64,000 nt of DNA from Cupriavidus numazuensis (GCF_905397435.1 NZ_CAJPVI010000021.1:1-64000); one strand, 5' to 3'; positions 10,522-19,848 are shown, counted from the first letter of the stretch. Numbers and translations are program-made. Notes: generated from the sequence alone by a model not told the origin.

Positions 10522-11370
10522 TTACGGAACGTCGCACTGGCCGCCGCAAGCAGCGTGGCCGAGAAAGGTATCCAGCACGGCATGGAAGCGATCCGCCTGT
10601 TCGACCGCCACCAGATGCGCCGCCGGCAATACTTCCAGCCGCGAACCGGGAATCGCCGAGGCGATGGACTGCGCCATGGCGACTGTCGCACCCTGGTCGT
10701 GTTCGCCCGCCACGACGAGCGTCGGACAATGGATGCGCCCCAGGGCACTTGCCATGTCGAACGCCATGATGGCCTGCCCTACGCCGACATAGCCGCGTAC
10801 CGGCGTGGCCAGCAGCATCGCGCGGATGCGCGCGACTTCGTCGGGATGCGCGTTGCGGAAGGGCTCGGTCAGCCAGCGTTCCAGCGTGGCATCCGCAAGG
10901 CCCGACATACCATGCGCCTCGACTTGGCCGATGCGGTTGTGCCACATCGGATGCGCTTCGAGTGGCGTGTGGCTGATCGTGGCCGCGAGTGTCAGCGATA
11001 GCAGCCGTTCGGCATGGCGTATGCCCAGCGTCTCGCCGATCATGCCGCCCACCGAGATGCCGCAGAAATGGGCCTGCGGTATCTGCAGTGCGTCCATGAT
11101 GGCGGCTACATCGTCGGCCAGCCGCATCATCGTGTAGGGCCCGACCGGGGCATCGCTGTTGCCATGGCCGCGCATATCCGGGCGCACGACGCGATAGCGT
11201 GAGGAAAGATGGCGCGCCGTGGCGTCCCACAGTGTGTGGTTGGCGCCGAGCGCGTGCGCAAGGATCACCCACGGGCCGTCGGTGCCATCCACGCGAACGT
11301 GCAGGTCGGCGCCATCGGCGTGGATGCGATGCGTCTCTCCGGATGTGTTGGCTGCGGTGCTGGCGGTCAT
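10522..11370 (-). CDS. Alpha/beta hydrolase, 3-oxoadipate enol-lactonase-like
   Basis: A 282-residue alpha/beta hydrolase with the oxyanion motif AHALG, RPDMRGHGNSD, nucleophile elbow CGISVGGM (S106), acid region AGEHDQGAT and catalytic His in PAAHLV. The overall pattern resembles PcaD-type 3-oxoadipate enol-lactonases, but no other beta-ketoadipate gene is nearby, so the substrate is open. The start MTAST follows an AAGGAG site; the reading frame continues upstream without a good start. It lies 52 bases downstream of the DUF3108 gene on the same strand. Confidence 0.8.
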   Translation of the reverse strand: MTASTAANTSGETHRIHADGADLHVRVDGTDGPWVILAHALGANHTLWDATARHLSSRYRVVRPDMRGHGNSDAPVGPYTMMRLADDVAAIMDALQIPQAHFCGISVGGMIGETLGIRHAERLLSLTLAATISHTPLEAHPMWHNRIGQVEAHGMSGLADATLERWLTEPFRNAHPDEVARIRAMLLATPVRGYVGVGQAIMAFDMASALGRIHCPTLVVAGEHDQGATVAMAQSIASAIPGSRLEVLPAAHLVAVEQADRFHAVLDTFLGHAACGGQCDVP

Positions 11371-11422
11371 GGCGGAGCTCCTTGAATGGCTGACGGTTCG
11401 GCGCGGGGTGGCGCCGCGCGCC

Positions 11423-12523
11423 CTACTGGCCTTCGGTGCTGCGATAGACGAGGTCGATCTGCGTGCCATCCGGCTCGGTCTGGCGCAGACGCACCGGCAT
11501 CCAGCCGAGCGACTGCGCGAGCCAGATCTCGACGCGGCGCTTGTCGCCCGCGTGCCGCTGCAGCCGCACGAAGTGCTTGGCGCGCACCATGCCGCGGCCG
11601 GTATCGATCTCTTCCTCTCCAACATACTGCACTTGCATCGGTTGCATGTCCCGCGTGTCGGCGACCTGGAACGTTTCAGTGACGCCAGGCGCCGCATAGC
11701 GCTGCGGATTGCCGCGGACGCGACCCACCAGTTGCAGGAACACGCTGAACCGGTCCTGCGCGCCCGGCGACAACGGCGACTGCGTGCCCGGCGCGAACGC
11801 GACCGTGCCGGCGGCCTGGTCGAAGCGTGCGGCTTCGGATTTGCCGCGCCGGTTTTCCTCGTAGCGCTCGGGCACGAGGCCCGTCTCGGTCATGACACCG
11901 CTGCTCTGGAAGGCGAAGCGGAACCACAGCACGCGCGTCTCGACCGCCAGGCGATAGTGCTTGCCGTCCTGCTCCCAGCGGATCAGACCGTCCGGGTTCT
12001 GCACGCCGTTGACGAAGCTCGCGTAGTGCATGGTGGCCGAAGGCGGCGCCACGTATTTTTCGCCTTCCTGTGCGGGCGGACCGGCCGGTCCCGCCGGAGC
12101 CGGTGCCGGCCCAGCGGCCGCGCCGGCGCCGCTGCCGCCGGGACCGGTGACGGTTTCGGTGGTGCCGCCTTCGGACGTCGCCACAGGCGGCGCAGGCGGC
12201 TCGGGCGGTGTTTCCGCGGCCTTGGGGGCGGGCTGAGGCGCGGCAGGACGCGGCTTTGGCGTGGGATGAGGCACCGCGGGCGGCGGGCGCGCCGGCCGCG
12301 GCGGCGGTAACAGCACCGCTTCGAGCGCTGGCGTTTCACTGACATCGAGCGGGATCAGCGGACCGGGCATGCGCAGGAAGCCGATCACGGCCAGCATGTG
12401 CACGAGCAGCACCAGCAGGATGACGATGATCCAGCGCCGCCGCCGCCATACGCGCGGATCGGCGCCGGTTCTGGCGCGGGAATCAGAGGTGGCCGGTCCG
12501 TCCGGCCGTTTGGGCGGCGCCAA
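11423..12523 (-). CDS. DUF3108 domain protein with N-terminal membrane anchor
   Basis: A cytoplasmic basic start (RRRRW), one transmembrane segment (IIVILLVLLVHMLAVIGFL), a ~110-residue Pro/Ala-rich region and a DUF3108-like domain covering the last ~200 residues (from about YVAPPSATMHYASF to the DLVYRS end). It is likely anchored in the inner membrane with the domain in the periplasm; the Pro-rich region may span part of the periplasm. Function is unknown. The start is uncertain: the ATG at 12598 would overlap the IclR gene by 116 bases, so an in-frame TTG at 12523 is given, still with a 41-base overlap. Confidence 0.7.
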   Translation of the reverse strand: MAPPKRPDGPATSDSRARTGADPRVWRRRRWIIVILLVLLVHMLAVIGFLRMPGPLIPLDVSETPALEAVLLPPPRPARPPPAVPHPTPKPRPAAPQPAPKAAETPPEPPAPPVATSEGGTTETVTGPGGSGAGAAAGPAPAPAGPAGPPAQEGEKYVAPPSATMHYASFVNGVQNPDGLIRWEQDGKHYRLAVETRVLWFRFAFQSSGVMTETGLVPERYEENRRGKSEAARFDQAAGTVAFAPGTQSPLSPGAQDRFSVFLQLVGRVRGNPQRYAAPGVTETFQVADTRDMQPMQVQYVGEEEIDTGRGMVRAKHFVRLQRHAGDKRRVEIWLAQSLGWMPVRLRQTEPDGTQIDLVYRSTEGQ

Positions 12524-13316
12524 GATAGCCGAGTTCCGATGAAAGCTGTTGGGCAATCTCTCGCACGCGGCGATCGACCGTACCATTCCATTCTGCATCG
12601 AATATGCTTTGCGCGCCGAGCACGATCAACCCCATCGCCAGATGGCCGTTGGCATCGAACACCGGCATCGAGAACGCATTGATGCCCGGCAGCACGCCGC
12701 CGCGCGTGCGCGCCGCGCCGTGGGTCCGCACGTCGTCGCAGATGGCATCGTATTCGGACAGGCTGGCCGGGATATCCGGCACCTCGTCCTGCCCGCGCGC
12801 GGCCAGCTCGCGCTCGATCAGCGGCAGCGTCTGCTTGCGCGACAGGTACGCGCCGTACAGGCGGCCGGTGGCGGAGTTGAGCATCGGCATCACGTCGCCC
12901 AGCCGCAGGCTGACCGTAACCGGGTGGCTCGATTCCTCCCAGTGCACGATGGTCGGCCCGTGGTTGCCCCACACCGCGATGCCCGCGGTCAGGTCGATCT
13001 CGTCACGCAACTGCGACAGGATCGGCCGCGCCTTCTTGACCGGATCGAGCCGGTTCAGGCCGGCGAGCCCGAGCTGCAGCGCGAACGGCCCCAGGTCATA
13101 GCGCCCGCTTACCGGATCCTGCGCAACCGCGCCCAGGCGCAGGAAGCTGACCAGGTAGCGATGGGCCTTGGCCGGGTTCATCTCGGCCGCGGCGGCAAGG
13201 TCGCGCAGCATCATCGCGCGCGGCGAGGCCGCCAGCGCCTGCAGCAGCTTGAACCCTACCTCGATGGACTGGATACCGGAGCGCAGCTTGGCGTCGTCTT
13301 CGTCAAGTTCGGTCAT
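12483..13316 (-). CDS. IclR-family transcriptional regulator
   Basis: A 277-residue regulator with an N-terminal winged helix (about 12-75; SGIQSIEVGFKLLQAL, MLRDLAAAAEMNPAKAHRYL) and a C-terminal IclR effector domain (about 90-260, with SATGRLYGAYL and GINAFSMPVFDANG). Family members bind small aromatic or carboxylic acids and usually control a neighbouring catabolic operon. The divergent Bug receptor and FAH-family hydrolase genes are the natural targets. Confidence 0.88.
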   Translation of the reverse strand: MTELDEDDAKLRSGIQSIEVGFKLLQALAASPRAMMLRDLAAAAEMNPAKAHRYLVSFLRLGAVAQDPVSGRYDLGPFALQLGLAGLNRLDPVKKARPILSQLRDEIDLTAGIAVWGNHGPTIVHWEESSHPVTVSLRLGDVMPMLNSATGRLYGAYLSRKQTLPLIERELAARGQDEVPDIPASLSEYDAICDDVRTHGAARTRGGVLPGINAFSMPVFDANGHLAMGLIVLGAQSIFDAEWNGTVDRRVREIAQQLSSELGYLGAAQTAGRTGHL

Positions 13317-13416
13317 GCGCAGCGAGCATTGGGGCTGTGAATGAAAAAAAATCGGGGGATACAGCAGAATTGTGGGGTATTCGGCGCCGGCAGCACAGGG
13401 GATCCGGCAAAAACCT

Positions 13417-13446
13417 TACGTAAATTTACTATAGCGAAATCGATTT
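13417..13446. promoter_or_regulatory. Palindromic sites between iclR-type gene and Bug receptor gene
   Basis: The 246-base divergent gap (13317-13562) has an AT-rich core with TTACGTAA (13417-13424), overlapping GTAAATTTAC (13420-13429) and AAATCGATTT (13437-13446). Clustered dyads in the gap between a regulator and its presumed target suggest an operator for the IclR protein; this is inferred from position. Confidence 0.45.
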
Positions 13447-13562
13447 ACCAATTTTTAAACGGTGAGTAGACTTTGCCGACAGACCCGGGGCGCCAACTGG
13501 TCAGCATGGACCGCGGCGCCGCATGACAAGGCCGGGCTGCGAATACCAGACGGAGACAACCG

Positions 13563-14579
13563 ATGATGCCCTTCCGCCCCGCGCGCGCCACGCTGCGCGC
13601 CGCCTCACGTTCCCTGGCCGTCCTTGCCGCTACCGCCACGCTGGCCGTGGGCGCCGCCGCACCTGCGCGCGCGGCTGACGCGTGGCCGTCGCAGCCGATC
13701 CGCTGGGTGGTGCCCTATCCGGCAGGCGGCGGTACCGATGTGGTCGCGCGTACGCTGGGCCAGGCGATTACCCCTGCGCTCGGCAAGCAGGTGGTGATCG
13801 ACAACCGCCCGGGGGCGGCGACCATCGTCGGCGCCGACGCGGTCGCGCACGCCAAGCCCGACGGCTACACCGTGCTGACCGCCGACACGGCCACGCTGGC
13901 CGCCAATCCGTCGCTGTACAAGAAGCTGCCGTACAACGCCGACAAGGATTTCGTTCATGTCGGCATGATCGCGCGGTTTCCGCTGGTGCTGGTGGCCACG
14001 CCGAACTTCCCCGCGAAAACGCTCAAGGAAGTCATCGAGTACGCACAGAAGAACCCCGGCAAGGTCAACTTTGCGTCGCCGGGCCCGGGCAGCCCTCACC
14101 ACTTGGCCATGGAACTGTTCATGGACCAGACCCACATCAAGATGACGCACGTGCCCTACAAGGGCGCCGCGCCGGCCGTGCAGGACCTGCTCGCCGGCCA
14201 GGTCGACCTGATGTTCGTGGACCTGGCATCGGGCCAGCAGAACGTGACCGCCGGCAAGCTGCGCGCGCTCGGCGTGGCAACGCCTAAGCGCCTGGCCATG
14301 CTGCCGAATGTGCCGACCGTCGCCGAGGGTGGCGTCGCGGGCTTCGAGGCTTTCGCGTGGCAAGGCGTGGTGGCGCCGGCCGGCACGCCGAAGCCGATCG
14401 TAACGCGGCTCAACGCCGAACTCGTCAAGGCCCTCAAGAGCCCGGACGTGCAGAAGCGCATGGAAGGCGTCGGCGTGGAGCCGGTGTCGAGCACGCCTGA
14501 GGAGTTCGCGCAGTACGCGCATGCTGAAGCCGAGCGCTGGGGCAAGCTCATCAAGGCGAAAGGCATCACGGTAGACTAA
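13563..14579 (+). CDS. Bug-family periplasmic solute receptor
   Basis: A 338-residue protein with a signal peptide (cleavage around AARA-ADAWPS, residue ~38) and the Bug/TctC pattern: WPSQPIRWVVPYPAGGGTD near the mature N-terminus, VIDNRPGAATIVGAD, and YKGAAPAVQDLLAGQVD. Bug proteins bind carboxylated compounds for tripartite tricarboxylate transporters; most are orphans without transport genes nearby, as here. It begins a plus-strand unit with the FAH-family enzyme, divergent from the IclR regulator. Confidence 0.9.
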   Translation: MMPFRPARATLRAASRSLAVLAATATLAVGAAAPARAADAWPSQPIRWVVPYPAGGGTDVVARTLGQAITPALGKQVVIDNRPGAATIVGADAVAHAKPDGYTVLTADTATLAANPSLYKKLPYNADKDFVHVGMIARFPLVLVATPNFPAKTLKEVIEYAQKNPGKVNFASPGPGSPHHLAMELFMDQTHIKMTHVPYKGAAPAVQDLLAGQVDLMFVDLASGQQNVTAGKLRALGVATPKRLAMLPNVPTVAEGGVAGFEAFAWQGVVAPAGTPKPIVTRLNAELVKALKSPDVQKRMEGVGVEPVSSTPEEFAQYAHAEAERWGKLIKAKGITVD

Positions 14580-14649
14580 CGGCCGCCACGTGTGGCGCGC
14601 CGGGCAGTCCGGCACCGCACGCATCGACCTGATCAAGCCTTTACCCATT

Positions 14650-15630
14650 ATGAAACTCGCCACCCTCAAGGATGGCTCGCGCGACGGCCAGCTGGTGGTC
14701 GTCTCGCGCGACCTGAAGACCGCCCATTACGCCGCCGAGATCGCCGGCAGGCTGCAGACCGTGCTGGACGACTGGGCCTTCTATGCGCCCCAGCTCCAGG
14801 ACCTGTATGACGCCCTCAACGCCGGCCGCGCGCGGCACCCGTTCGCGTTCGATCCGAAACACTGCATGGCGCCGCTGCCGCGCGCGTACCAGTGGGCTGA
14901 CGGCTCGGCCTACGTCAACCACGTCGAGCTCGTGCGCAAGGCGCGCGGGGCCGAGATGCCGCCCGAATTCTGGACCGACCCGCTGATGTACCAGGGCGGC
15001 TCCGACGATTTCCTCGGACCCTACGACGACATCGTGTGCGCGAGCGAAACCTTCGGCATCGACTTCGAGGCCGAGGTCGCCGTCATTACCGGCGACGTGA
15101 AGATGGGCGCCACGCCCGAGCACGCCGCCGATGGCATCCGGCTGGTGATGCTGGCCAACGACGTGTCGCTGCGCAACCTGATTCCGGCCGAACTCGGCAA
15201 GGGCTTCGGCTTCTTCCAGAGCAAGCCGGCCACGGCGTTCTCGCCGGTCGCCGTCACGCCCGACGAACTCGGCGACGCCTGGCGCGAGCGCAAGGTGCAC
15301 CTGCCGATGACCGTGCACTGGAACAGCAAGAAAGTGGGCCAGCCCGATTGCGGCACCGACATGGTGTTCGACTTCGGCCAGCTCATCGCGCATATCTGCA
15401 AGACGCGCAATGTGCGCGCGGGCAGCATCGTCGGCTCGGGCACGATCTCCAATGTCGACCGCAAGAAGGGCTACGCCTGCATCGCCGAGAAGCGCATGAT
15501 CGAGACCATCGAAGACGGCAAGCCGTCGACCGAGTTCATGAAGTTCGGCGATGCGGTGAAGATCGAGATGTTCGACGCGCAGGGCCACTCGGTGTTCGGC
15601 GCGATCGACCAACTCGTCGCGCAACCCTGA
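14650..15630 (+). CDS. Fumarylacetoacetate hydrolase family protein
   Basis: A 326-residue FAH-family enzyme starting MKLATLKDGSRDGQ. The metal-binding core is visible as FEAEVAVITGD and the adjacent conserved acidic residues, with VGSGTISNV near the C-terminus. Members hydrolyse or decarboxylate beta-dicarbonyl or 2-oxo acids; close relatives include fumarylacetoacetases, but the exact substrate is unknown. The start was placed at the ATG at 14650; an in-frame extension upstream lacks a ribosome site. With the Bug receptor it forms a likely uptake-and-cleavage pair under IclR control. Confidence 0.85.
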   Translation: MKLATLKDGSRDGQLVVVSRDLKTAHYAAEIAGRLQTVLDDWAFYAPQLQDLYDALNAGRARHPFAFDPKHCMAPLPRAYQWADGSAYVNHVELVRKARGAEMPPEFWTDPLMYQGGSDDFLGPYDDIVCASETFGIDFEAEVAVITGDVKMGATPEHAADGIRLVMLANDVSLRNLIPAELGKGFGFFQSKPATAFSPVAVTPDELGDAWRERKVHLPMTVHWNSKKVGQPDCGTDMVFDFGQLIAHICKTRNVRAGSIVGSGTISNVDRKKGYACIAEKRMIETIEDGKPSTEFMKFGDAVKIEMFDAQGHSVFGAIDQLVAQP

Positions 15631-15649
15631 CACAAGCGCGGGCCGGACA

Positions 15650-15727
15650 GGGCCGTGCCGGATGTGCATATAATTTACCGACCGGCCGGCTGGTGAAAGG
15701 ATCCATGCACCCGGCACGGCCCTTTTT
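15650..15727 (+). terminator. Possible long-loop terminator after FAH-family gene
   Basis: GGGCCGTGCCGG (15650-15661) pairs with CCGGCACGGCCC (15711-15722), followed by TTTTT. The 49-base loop contains its own imperfect hairpin (15678-15695). The stem plus T-run fits a terminator for the FAH-family gene, though the loop is unusually long. Confidence 0.55.
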
Positions 15728-15745
15728 CCATTCCACAGGCCTGCC

Positions 15746-16579
15746 ATGACCACACCGACTCCTGCCCCCACGCCACTGTCTTCCCGCTACGAACGCTATC
15801 GCGCACTCACGCTGCGCCAGCATGGTCCGATCCTGGAAATCGTCATGGGCGCGGCGCAGTCCGCCAACCAGAAGCTGGCTACCGCGGATGCCAATATGCA
15901 CCGCGAGCTCGCCGAAATCTGGCGCGATGTATCGGCCGACCCCGATGTACGCGTGGCGCTGATCCGTGGCGAGGGCAAGGGTTTCTCGGCCGGCGGCGAC
16001 CTGTCGCTCGTGGAAGACATGGCCAATGATTTCGAGACGCGCACGCGCGTCTGGCACGAAGCGAGGGACCTCGTCTACAACGTGATCAACTGCGACAAGC
16101 CGGTGGTCTCGGCCATGCACGGCCCTGCTGTCGGCGCGGGCCTCGTGGCCGGGCTGCTTGCCGATATCTCGATCGCGGCGAAGACTGCGCGCATCGTCGA
16201 CGGGCACACGCGCCTGGGCGTGGCTGCGGGCGACCATGCGGCGATCGTGTGGCCCCTGCTGTGCGGAATGGCCAAGGCCAAGTACTATCTGATGCTGTGC
16301 GAGTCGGTCAGCGGCGAGGAAGCCGAGCGGATCGGCCTGGTCTCGCTGGCGGTGGAAGAGGACGAACTGGTCGGGCGCGCGTTCGAGGTAGCCAACCGGC
16401 TGGCGGCTGGTTCGCAGACGGCGATCCGCTGGACCAAGTACGCCCTCAACAACTGGCTGCGCATGGCCGGTCCGGCTTTCGATTCCTCGCTGGCGCTCGA
16501 ATTCATGGGCTTTGCCGGCCCCGACGTGCACGAAGGCATGGCGAGCCTGCGACAGAAGCGGCCGCCTCAGTTCAAGTAA
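15746..16579 (+). CDS. Enoyl-CoA hydratase/isomerase family protein
   Basis: A 277-residue crotonase-fold protein with [15 protein letters not shown] (first oxyanion-loop region) and [14 protein letters not shown] (second). The usual glutamates of enoyl-CoA hydratase 1 are not obvious at the second site, where DHAAIVWPL stands, so isomerase, hydrolase or other crotonase chemistry is possible. The substrate should be a CoA thioester. The gene precedes phaM by 73 bases on the same strand, which may link it to fatty-acid or polyhydroxyalkanoate metabolism. Confidence 0.82.
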   Translation: MTTPTPAPTPLSSRYERYRALTLRQHGPILEIVMGAAQSANQKLATADANMHRELAEIWRDVSADPDVRVALIRGEGKGFSAGGDLSLVEDMANDFETRTRVWHEARDLVYNVINCDKPVVSAMHGPAVGAGLVAGLLADISIAAKTARIVDGHTRLGVAAGDHAAIVWPLLCGMAKAKYYLMLCESVSGEEAERIGLVSLAVEEDELVGRAFEVANRLAAGSQTAIRWTKYALNNWLRMAGPAFDSSLALEFMGFAGPDVHEGMASLRQKRPPQFK

Positions 16580-16652
16580 TCCAACCAGATCGGACGGAGA
16601 CAGACCGCGGCGCCCCTGCTTGCCCGGCTGGCTCCACCACGGAGCGCGCGAC

Positions 16653-17441
16653 ATGTTCGGACAGATTCCCGATTTCACCAACGGCTTCGAGCTCATGAGC
16701 AAGCTGTGGGGCACCGGCGCGGGCTTGCCCGGCAGCCTGATGCCCGGCCTGCAGGCGGCCATGACGCCGCCCATGAACCTGGAAGACCTCGACAAGCGCA
16801 TCCATGACCTGAAGGCGGTGGAAGGCTGGCTGCAACTGAACACCAATCTGCTGCATACCACCATCCAGGGCCTGGAGGTACAGCGCGCCACGCTGGTCGC
16901 GCTGCAGACCTTCGGCAATGCGCTCTCGCCCGAAGCCATGCAAAGCGCCATGGAAAACGTGGCCCGCACCGCCAACGCGCCGAGCGCCTCGCCGCCGCCG
17001 CCACGCCCTGCCGCCGACGAGAAGCCGGCACAACAGGCCGCGCCCGCGGAAGACGCGCCGGCACCTGGTGCGCAGGCGGAAGCTGCCGGCCAGGCCGCGG
17101 AGTCCGCCTTGCCGCCCAATGCGTCGCTATGGTGGGACATGCTGCAGCAACAGTTCAACCAGATCGCGAGCGGCGCCGCGGCGGCCAGCATGGCACCGTT
17201 CAGCATGGGCGGCTTTGGTGCCGCCAAGCCAAACGCATCTGCCGCGGCAGCAAAGCCCGCGGCCAAGACGGCCACCTCCGGCAAGACCGCGGGCGAGCCA
17301 GCGCGCAAAAACGGCGCCGCCGCCAAGGGTGCCACGAAGTCCGCGCCCAAGAGCACTGCCGCCCGCAAGAAGCCGGCGGACACCGCCAAGGCAGCCAAGT
17401 CCAACGGCGCTTCCGGCACTCCGGACGGCGGCGAGGAATAA
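16653..17441 (+). CDS. phaM: PhaM-like polyhydroxyalkanoate granule protein
   Basis: A 262-residue protein whose N-terminal part (MFGQIPDFTNGFELMSKLWG... LEGW-type helices to about residue 105) matches the PhaM pattern, including NLEDLDKRIHDLKAVEGWL. A Pro/Ala-rich middle follows, with a second conserved block NASLWWDMLQQQFNQIA (about 154-170), and a highly basic Ala/Lys tail (about 195-255) with PAAK/ARKK repeats like histone H1. In Cupriavidus necator PhaM activates PHB synthase PhaC1 and ties granules to the nucleoid through such a tail. The ATG at 16653 was chosen since the frame upstream overlaps the hydratase gene. Identification is from remembered family features. Confidence 0.8.
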   Translation: MFGQIPDFTNGFELMSKLWGTGAGLPGSLMPGLQAAMTPPMNLEDLDKRIHDLKAVEGWLQLNTNLLHTTIQGLEVQRATLVALQTFGNALSPEAMQSAMENVARTANAPSASPPPPRPAADEKPAQQAAPAEDAPAPGAQAEAAGQAAESALPPNASLWWDMLQQQFNQIASGAAAASMAPFSMGGFGAAKPNASAAAAKPAAKTATSGKTAGEPARKNGAAAKGATKSAPKSTAARKKPADTAKAAKSNGASGTPDGGEE

Positions 17442-17480
17442 GTCCACCTGCATCGCGTCGCTCGCCCCCTGGCAAACCGC

Positions 17481-18776
17481 ATGCACAGAGACAGTTTTCC
17501 CGGCCACGAAACTGCGCAGGTCCATGCGCGCCACGGCAGCGTGACGCGCAACGCCACCGCGCTGATCATGATGGGCGGTGGCGCGCGTGCGGCCTACCAG
17601 GCCGGCGTGCTGAGCGGCGTGGCGCGCATTGCGGCACAGCACGGGCGCAGCCATGAGCCGATCCCGTTCGGCATCATCGCCGGTACGTCGGCGGGTGCGA
17701 TCAATGGCGCGGGACTGGCTATCCAGGCGGCGAACTTCCAGGCCGCCGCCGACAGCCTGTCCGCACTCTGGCATGGCATCCACACCGACGACGTCTACCG
17801 CACCGATGTGCTGCGCGCGGGCGTGTCAGGAGCGCGCTGGCTGTCGGCGCTGGCGTTCGGCTGGGTCACCCACCGGCGCGCGCCGCGCGCGCTGCTCGAC
17901 AACGCACCGCTGGGCAGCATGCTGGGCGAGTTGTTCGAAGGCCATCGCATACAGGCGAGCCTCGATGCCGGCGTGCTGCAGGCCTTCGCGGTCACGGCGC
18001 TGTCGTACAGCACCGGCCGGCATGTGACGTTCTACCAGTCGCACCGGCGCATCCATCCATGGCATCGCAGCCAGCGCATCGCCGTACCCGCGCAGATCAC
18101 GGTGGACCACCTGCTGGCCTCGGCCTCCATCCCGTTCCTGTTCCCGGCCATGGCGCTGGAACTCGACGGCCACCACGAGTGGTTCGGCGACGGCACCATG
18201 CGCCAGATGTCGCCGCTGTCGCCGGCGATCCACCTCGGGGCTTCGCGCATCCTGGCCATCGGCTCGGCGTCGCGGCAGCGCCCGGGCTGGTTCGACACCG
18301 TGCCCGCCGGCGGCTATCCGTCGCTGGCACAGGTGGGCGGACAGGCGCTGGCCAGTATCTTCCTGGACGGGCTTTACGCCGACCTCGAGCGCCTGTTGCA
18401 TATCAACCGGCTGCTCGCGCGCATGCCGGAACTGGCGGGCGACGCCGAAGGCTGGCGGCCCGTGCAGGTCATGACGATTTCGCCGAGCGAGCCGATCGAG
18501 GCCATTGCCGCCGATCACCTGCAGCAATTACCGCGCACCGTGCGCGCGCTGCTGGCCCCGCTGGGCGGCACAGAGGCACGCGGCGCCGCTTTCGCGAGCT
18601 ACCTGCTGTTCGAGCCCGAGTTCACGCAGTCCCTGATTGCGCTGGGTGAACGCGATGCCGCCGCGCAGGCCGACGAGCTCGCGGCCTTTCTCTACGGCAT
18701 CATTCCCGGCACTTCCACGCCCCGCGATCCGGGTCACGGACCCGCCGCGATTACCACGGAGGCCCCGGTTCTGTAA
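17481..18776 (+). CDS. Patatin-like phospholipase
   Basis: A 431-residue patatin-domain protein. The oxyanion motif MGGGARAAYQAGVL lies near residue 31, the nucleophile elbow GTSAG has Ser at about 70, and the second catalytic residue is in FGDGTMR (Asp about 236). A variable C-terminal region of ~130 residues follows. Patatins hydrolyse acyl esters of lipids; no signal peptide is seen, so it should act in the cytoplasm or at the inner membrane face. It follows phaM by 39 bases, so action on granule-associated lipids or polyester is possible and unproved. Confidence 0.87.
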   Translation: MHRDSFPGHETAQVHARHGSVTRNATALIMMGGGARAAYQAGVLSGVARIAAQHGRSHEPIPFGIIAGTSAGAINGAGLAIQAANFQAAADSLSALWHGIHTDDVYRTDVLRAGVSGARWLSALAFGWVTHRRAPRALLDNAPLGSMLGELFEGHRIQASLDAGVLQAFAVTALSYSTGRHVTFYQSHRRIHPWHRSQRIAVPAQITVDHLLASASIPFLFPAMALELDGHHEWFGDGTMRQMSPLSPAIHLGASRILAIGSASRQRPGWFDTVPAGGYPSLAQVGGQALASIFLDGLYADLERLLHINRLLARMPELAGDAEGWRPVQVMTISPSEPIEAIAADHLQQLPRTVRALLAPLGGTEARGAAFASYLLFEPEFTQSLIALGERDAAAQADELAAFLYGIIPGTSTPRDPGHGPAAITTEAPVL

Positions 18777-18936
18777 TCCGGCGAAGAGCTGCCAAGCGCC
18801 GCTGCTGACACATTGTTGTATGTCACCGCCGTTAATCGCCCAAAAATGACTTGGAATCCGCTCGAACCGTAGCGATAGTCGTTGCATTTGCGGCGATCCG
18901 CCCTAAAAAAGGGAATAGAGAATAATTCGCATCTGG

Positions 18937-18942
18937 TAGAAT
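18937..18942 (+). promoter_or_regulatory. Possible -10 box of the ferritin-like gene
   Basis: TAGAAT lies 26 bases before the ATG at 18968. No clear -35 box is visible 17 bases upstream. The 191-base gap after the patatin gene supports a separate promoter. Confidence 0.35.
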
Positions 18943-18967
18943 CCGCCCGTAATTTCAAAGGCTTACC

Positions 18968-19822
18968 ATGCTCTACCCCGAACTGTTCAAATCGTTGGAA
19001 GCGGTCCGCTGGCACATGGACAAGGACATCCCCTGGGACACCTTCGACGCCAGCCTGCTCACGGACGACCAGGCCAAGACCATCCGCATGAACGCCATCA
19101 CGGAATGGTCGGCCCTGCCGGCAACGGAGATGTTCCTGCGCGACAACCGCCACGACTCCGACTTTTCGGCCTTCATGAGCATCTGGTTCTTTGAAGAGCA
19201 GAAGCATTCGCTGGTGCTGATGGAGTACCTGCGCCGCTTCCGCCCGGACCTGGTGCCGACCGAGGAAGAACTGCACGCCGTGCGCTTCGAGTTCGACCCC
19301 GCTCCGCCACTGGAAACGCTGATGCTGCACTTCTGCGGCGAAATCCGCCTGAACCACTGGTACCGCCGTGCCGCCGAATGGCACTCGGAACCGGTCATCA
19401 AGCATATCTACCGCACGCTGTCGCAGGACGAAGCCCGCCATGGTGGCGCCTACCTGCGCTACATGAAGAAGTATCTGGCGCAGTTCGGCGACAACGCGCG
19501 CTCCGCGTTTGCCAAGATCGGCGTGCTGATGGCGTCGGCGCGCCGCACCGAGAAGCCGCTGCACCCGACCAATCTGCACGTGAACAAGGCGCTCTTCCCG
19601 AACGACACCGTGCAGTCGCGCCTGCCGGATCCGGACTGGCTCGAGAAGTGGCTGGACGAACAGATCCGCTTCGACGAAGGCTGGGAAAAGAAGGTCATCG
19701 AACGGATCCTGCACAATATGTCGCTGCTGTTCGAACGCACCTTCGAGACGGTTCAGGACCTGAACCGCTACCGCAAGGAACTGAATGCGCGCCTGCAAGC
19801 GGGCGGCGAGCAGCCGGCATAA
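18968..19822 (+). CDS. Di-iron ferritin-like protein, acyl-ACP desaturase type
   Basis: A 284-residue helical protein with the complete di-iron ligand set of the type 2 desaturase/ferritin-like fold: E46, E77xxH80 (FEEQKHS), E125 (CGEIRLNH) and E155xxH158 (QDEARHG). The spacing is that of soluble acyl-ACP desaturases (PF03405), though the protein is shorter than plant enzymes (~360 residues). It may desaturate or hydroxylate an acyl chain, or be an oxidase of unknown substrate. It has its own upstream gap and a strong terminator, so it is probably monocistronic. Confidence 0.75.
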   Translation: MLYPELFKSLEAVRWHMDKDIPWDTFDASLLTDDQAKTIRMNAITEWSALPATEMFLRDNRHDSDFSAFMSIWFFEEQKHSLVLMEYLRRFRPDLVPTEEELHAVRFEFDPAPPLETLMLHFCGEIRLNHWYRRAAEWHSEPVIKHIYRTLSQDEARHGGAYLRYMKKYLAQFGDNARSAFAKIGVLMASARRTEKPLHPTNLHVNKALFPNDTVQSRLPDPDWLEKWLDEQIRFDEGWEKKVIERILHNMSLLFERTFETVQDLNRYRKELNARLQAGGEQPA

Positions 19823-19848
19823 ACGGCGAGACCTTCCTGGCTGGCCCG

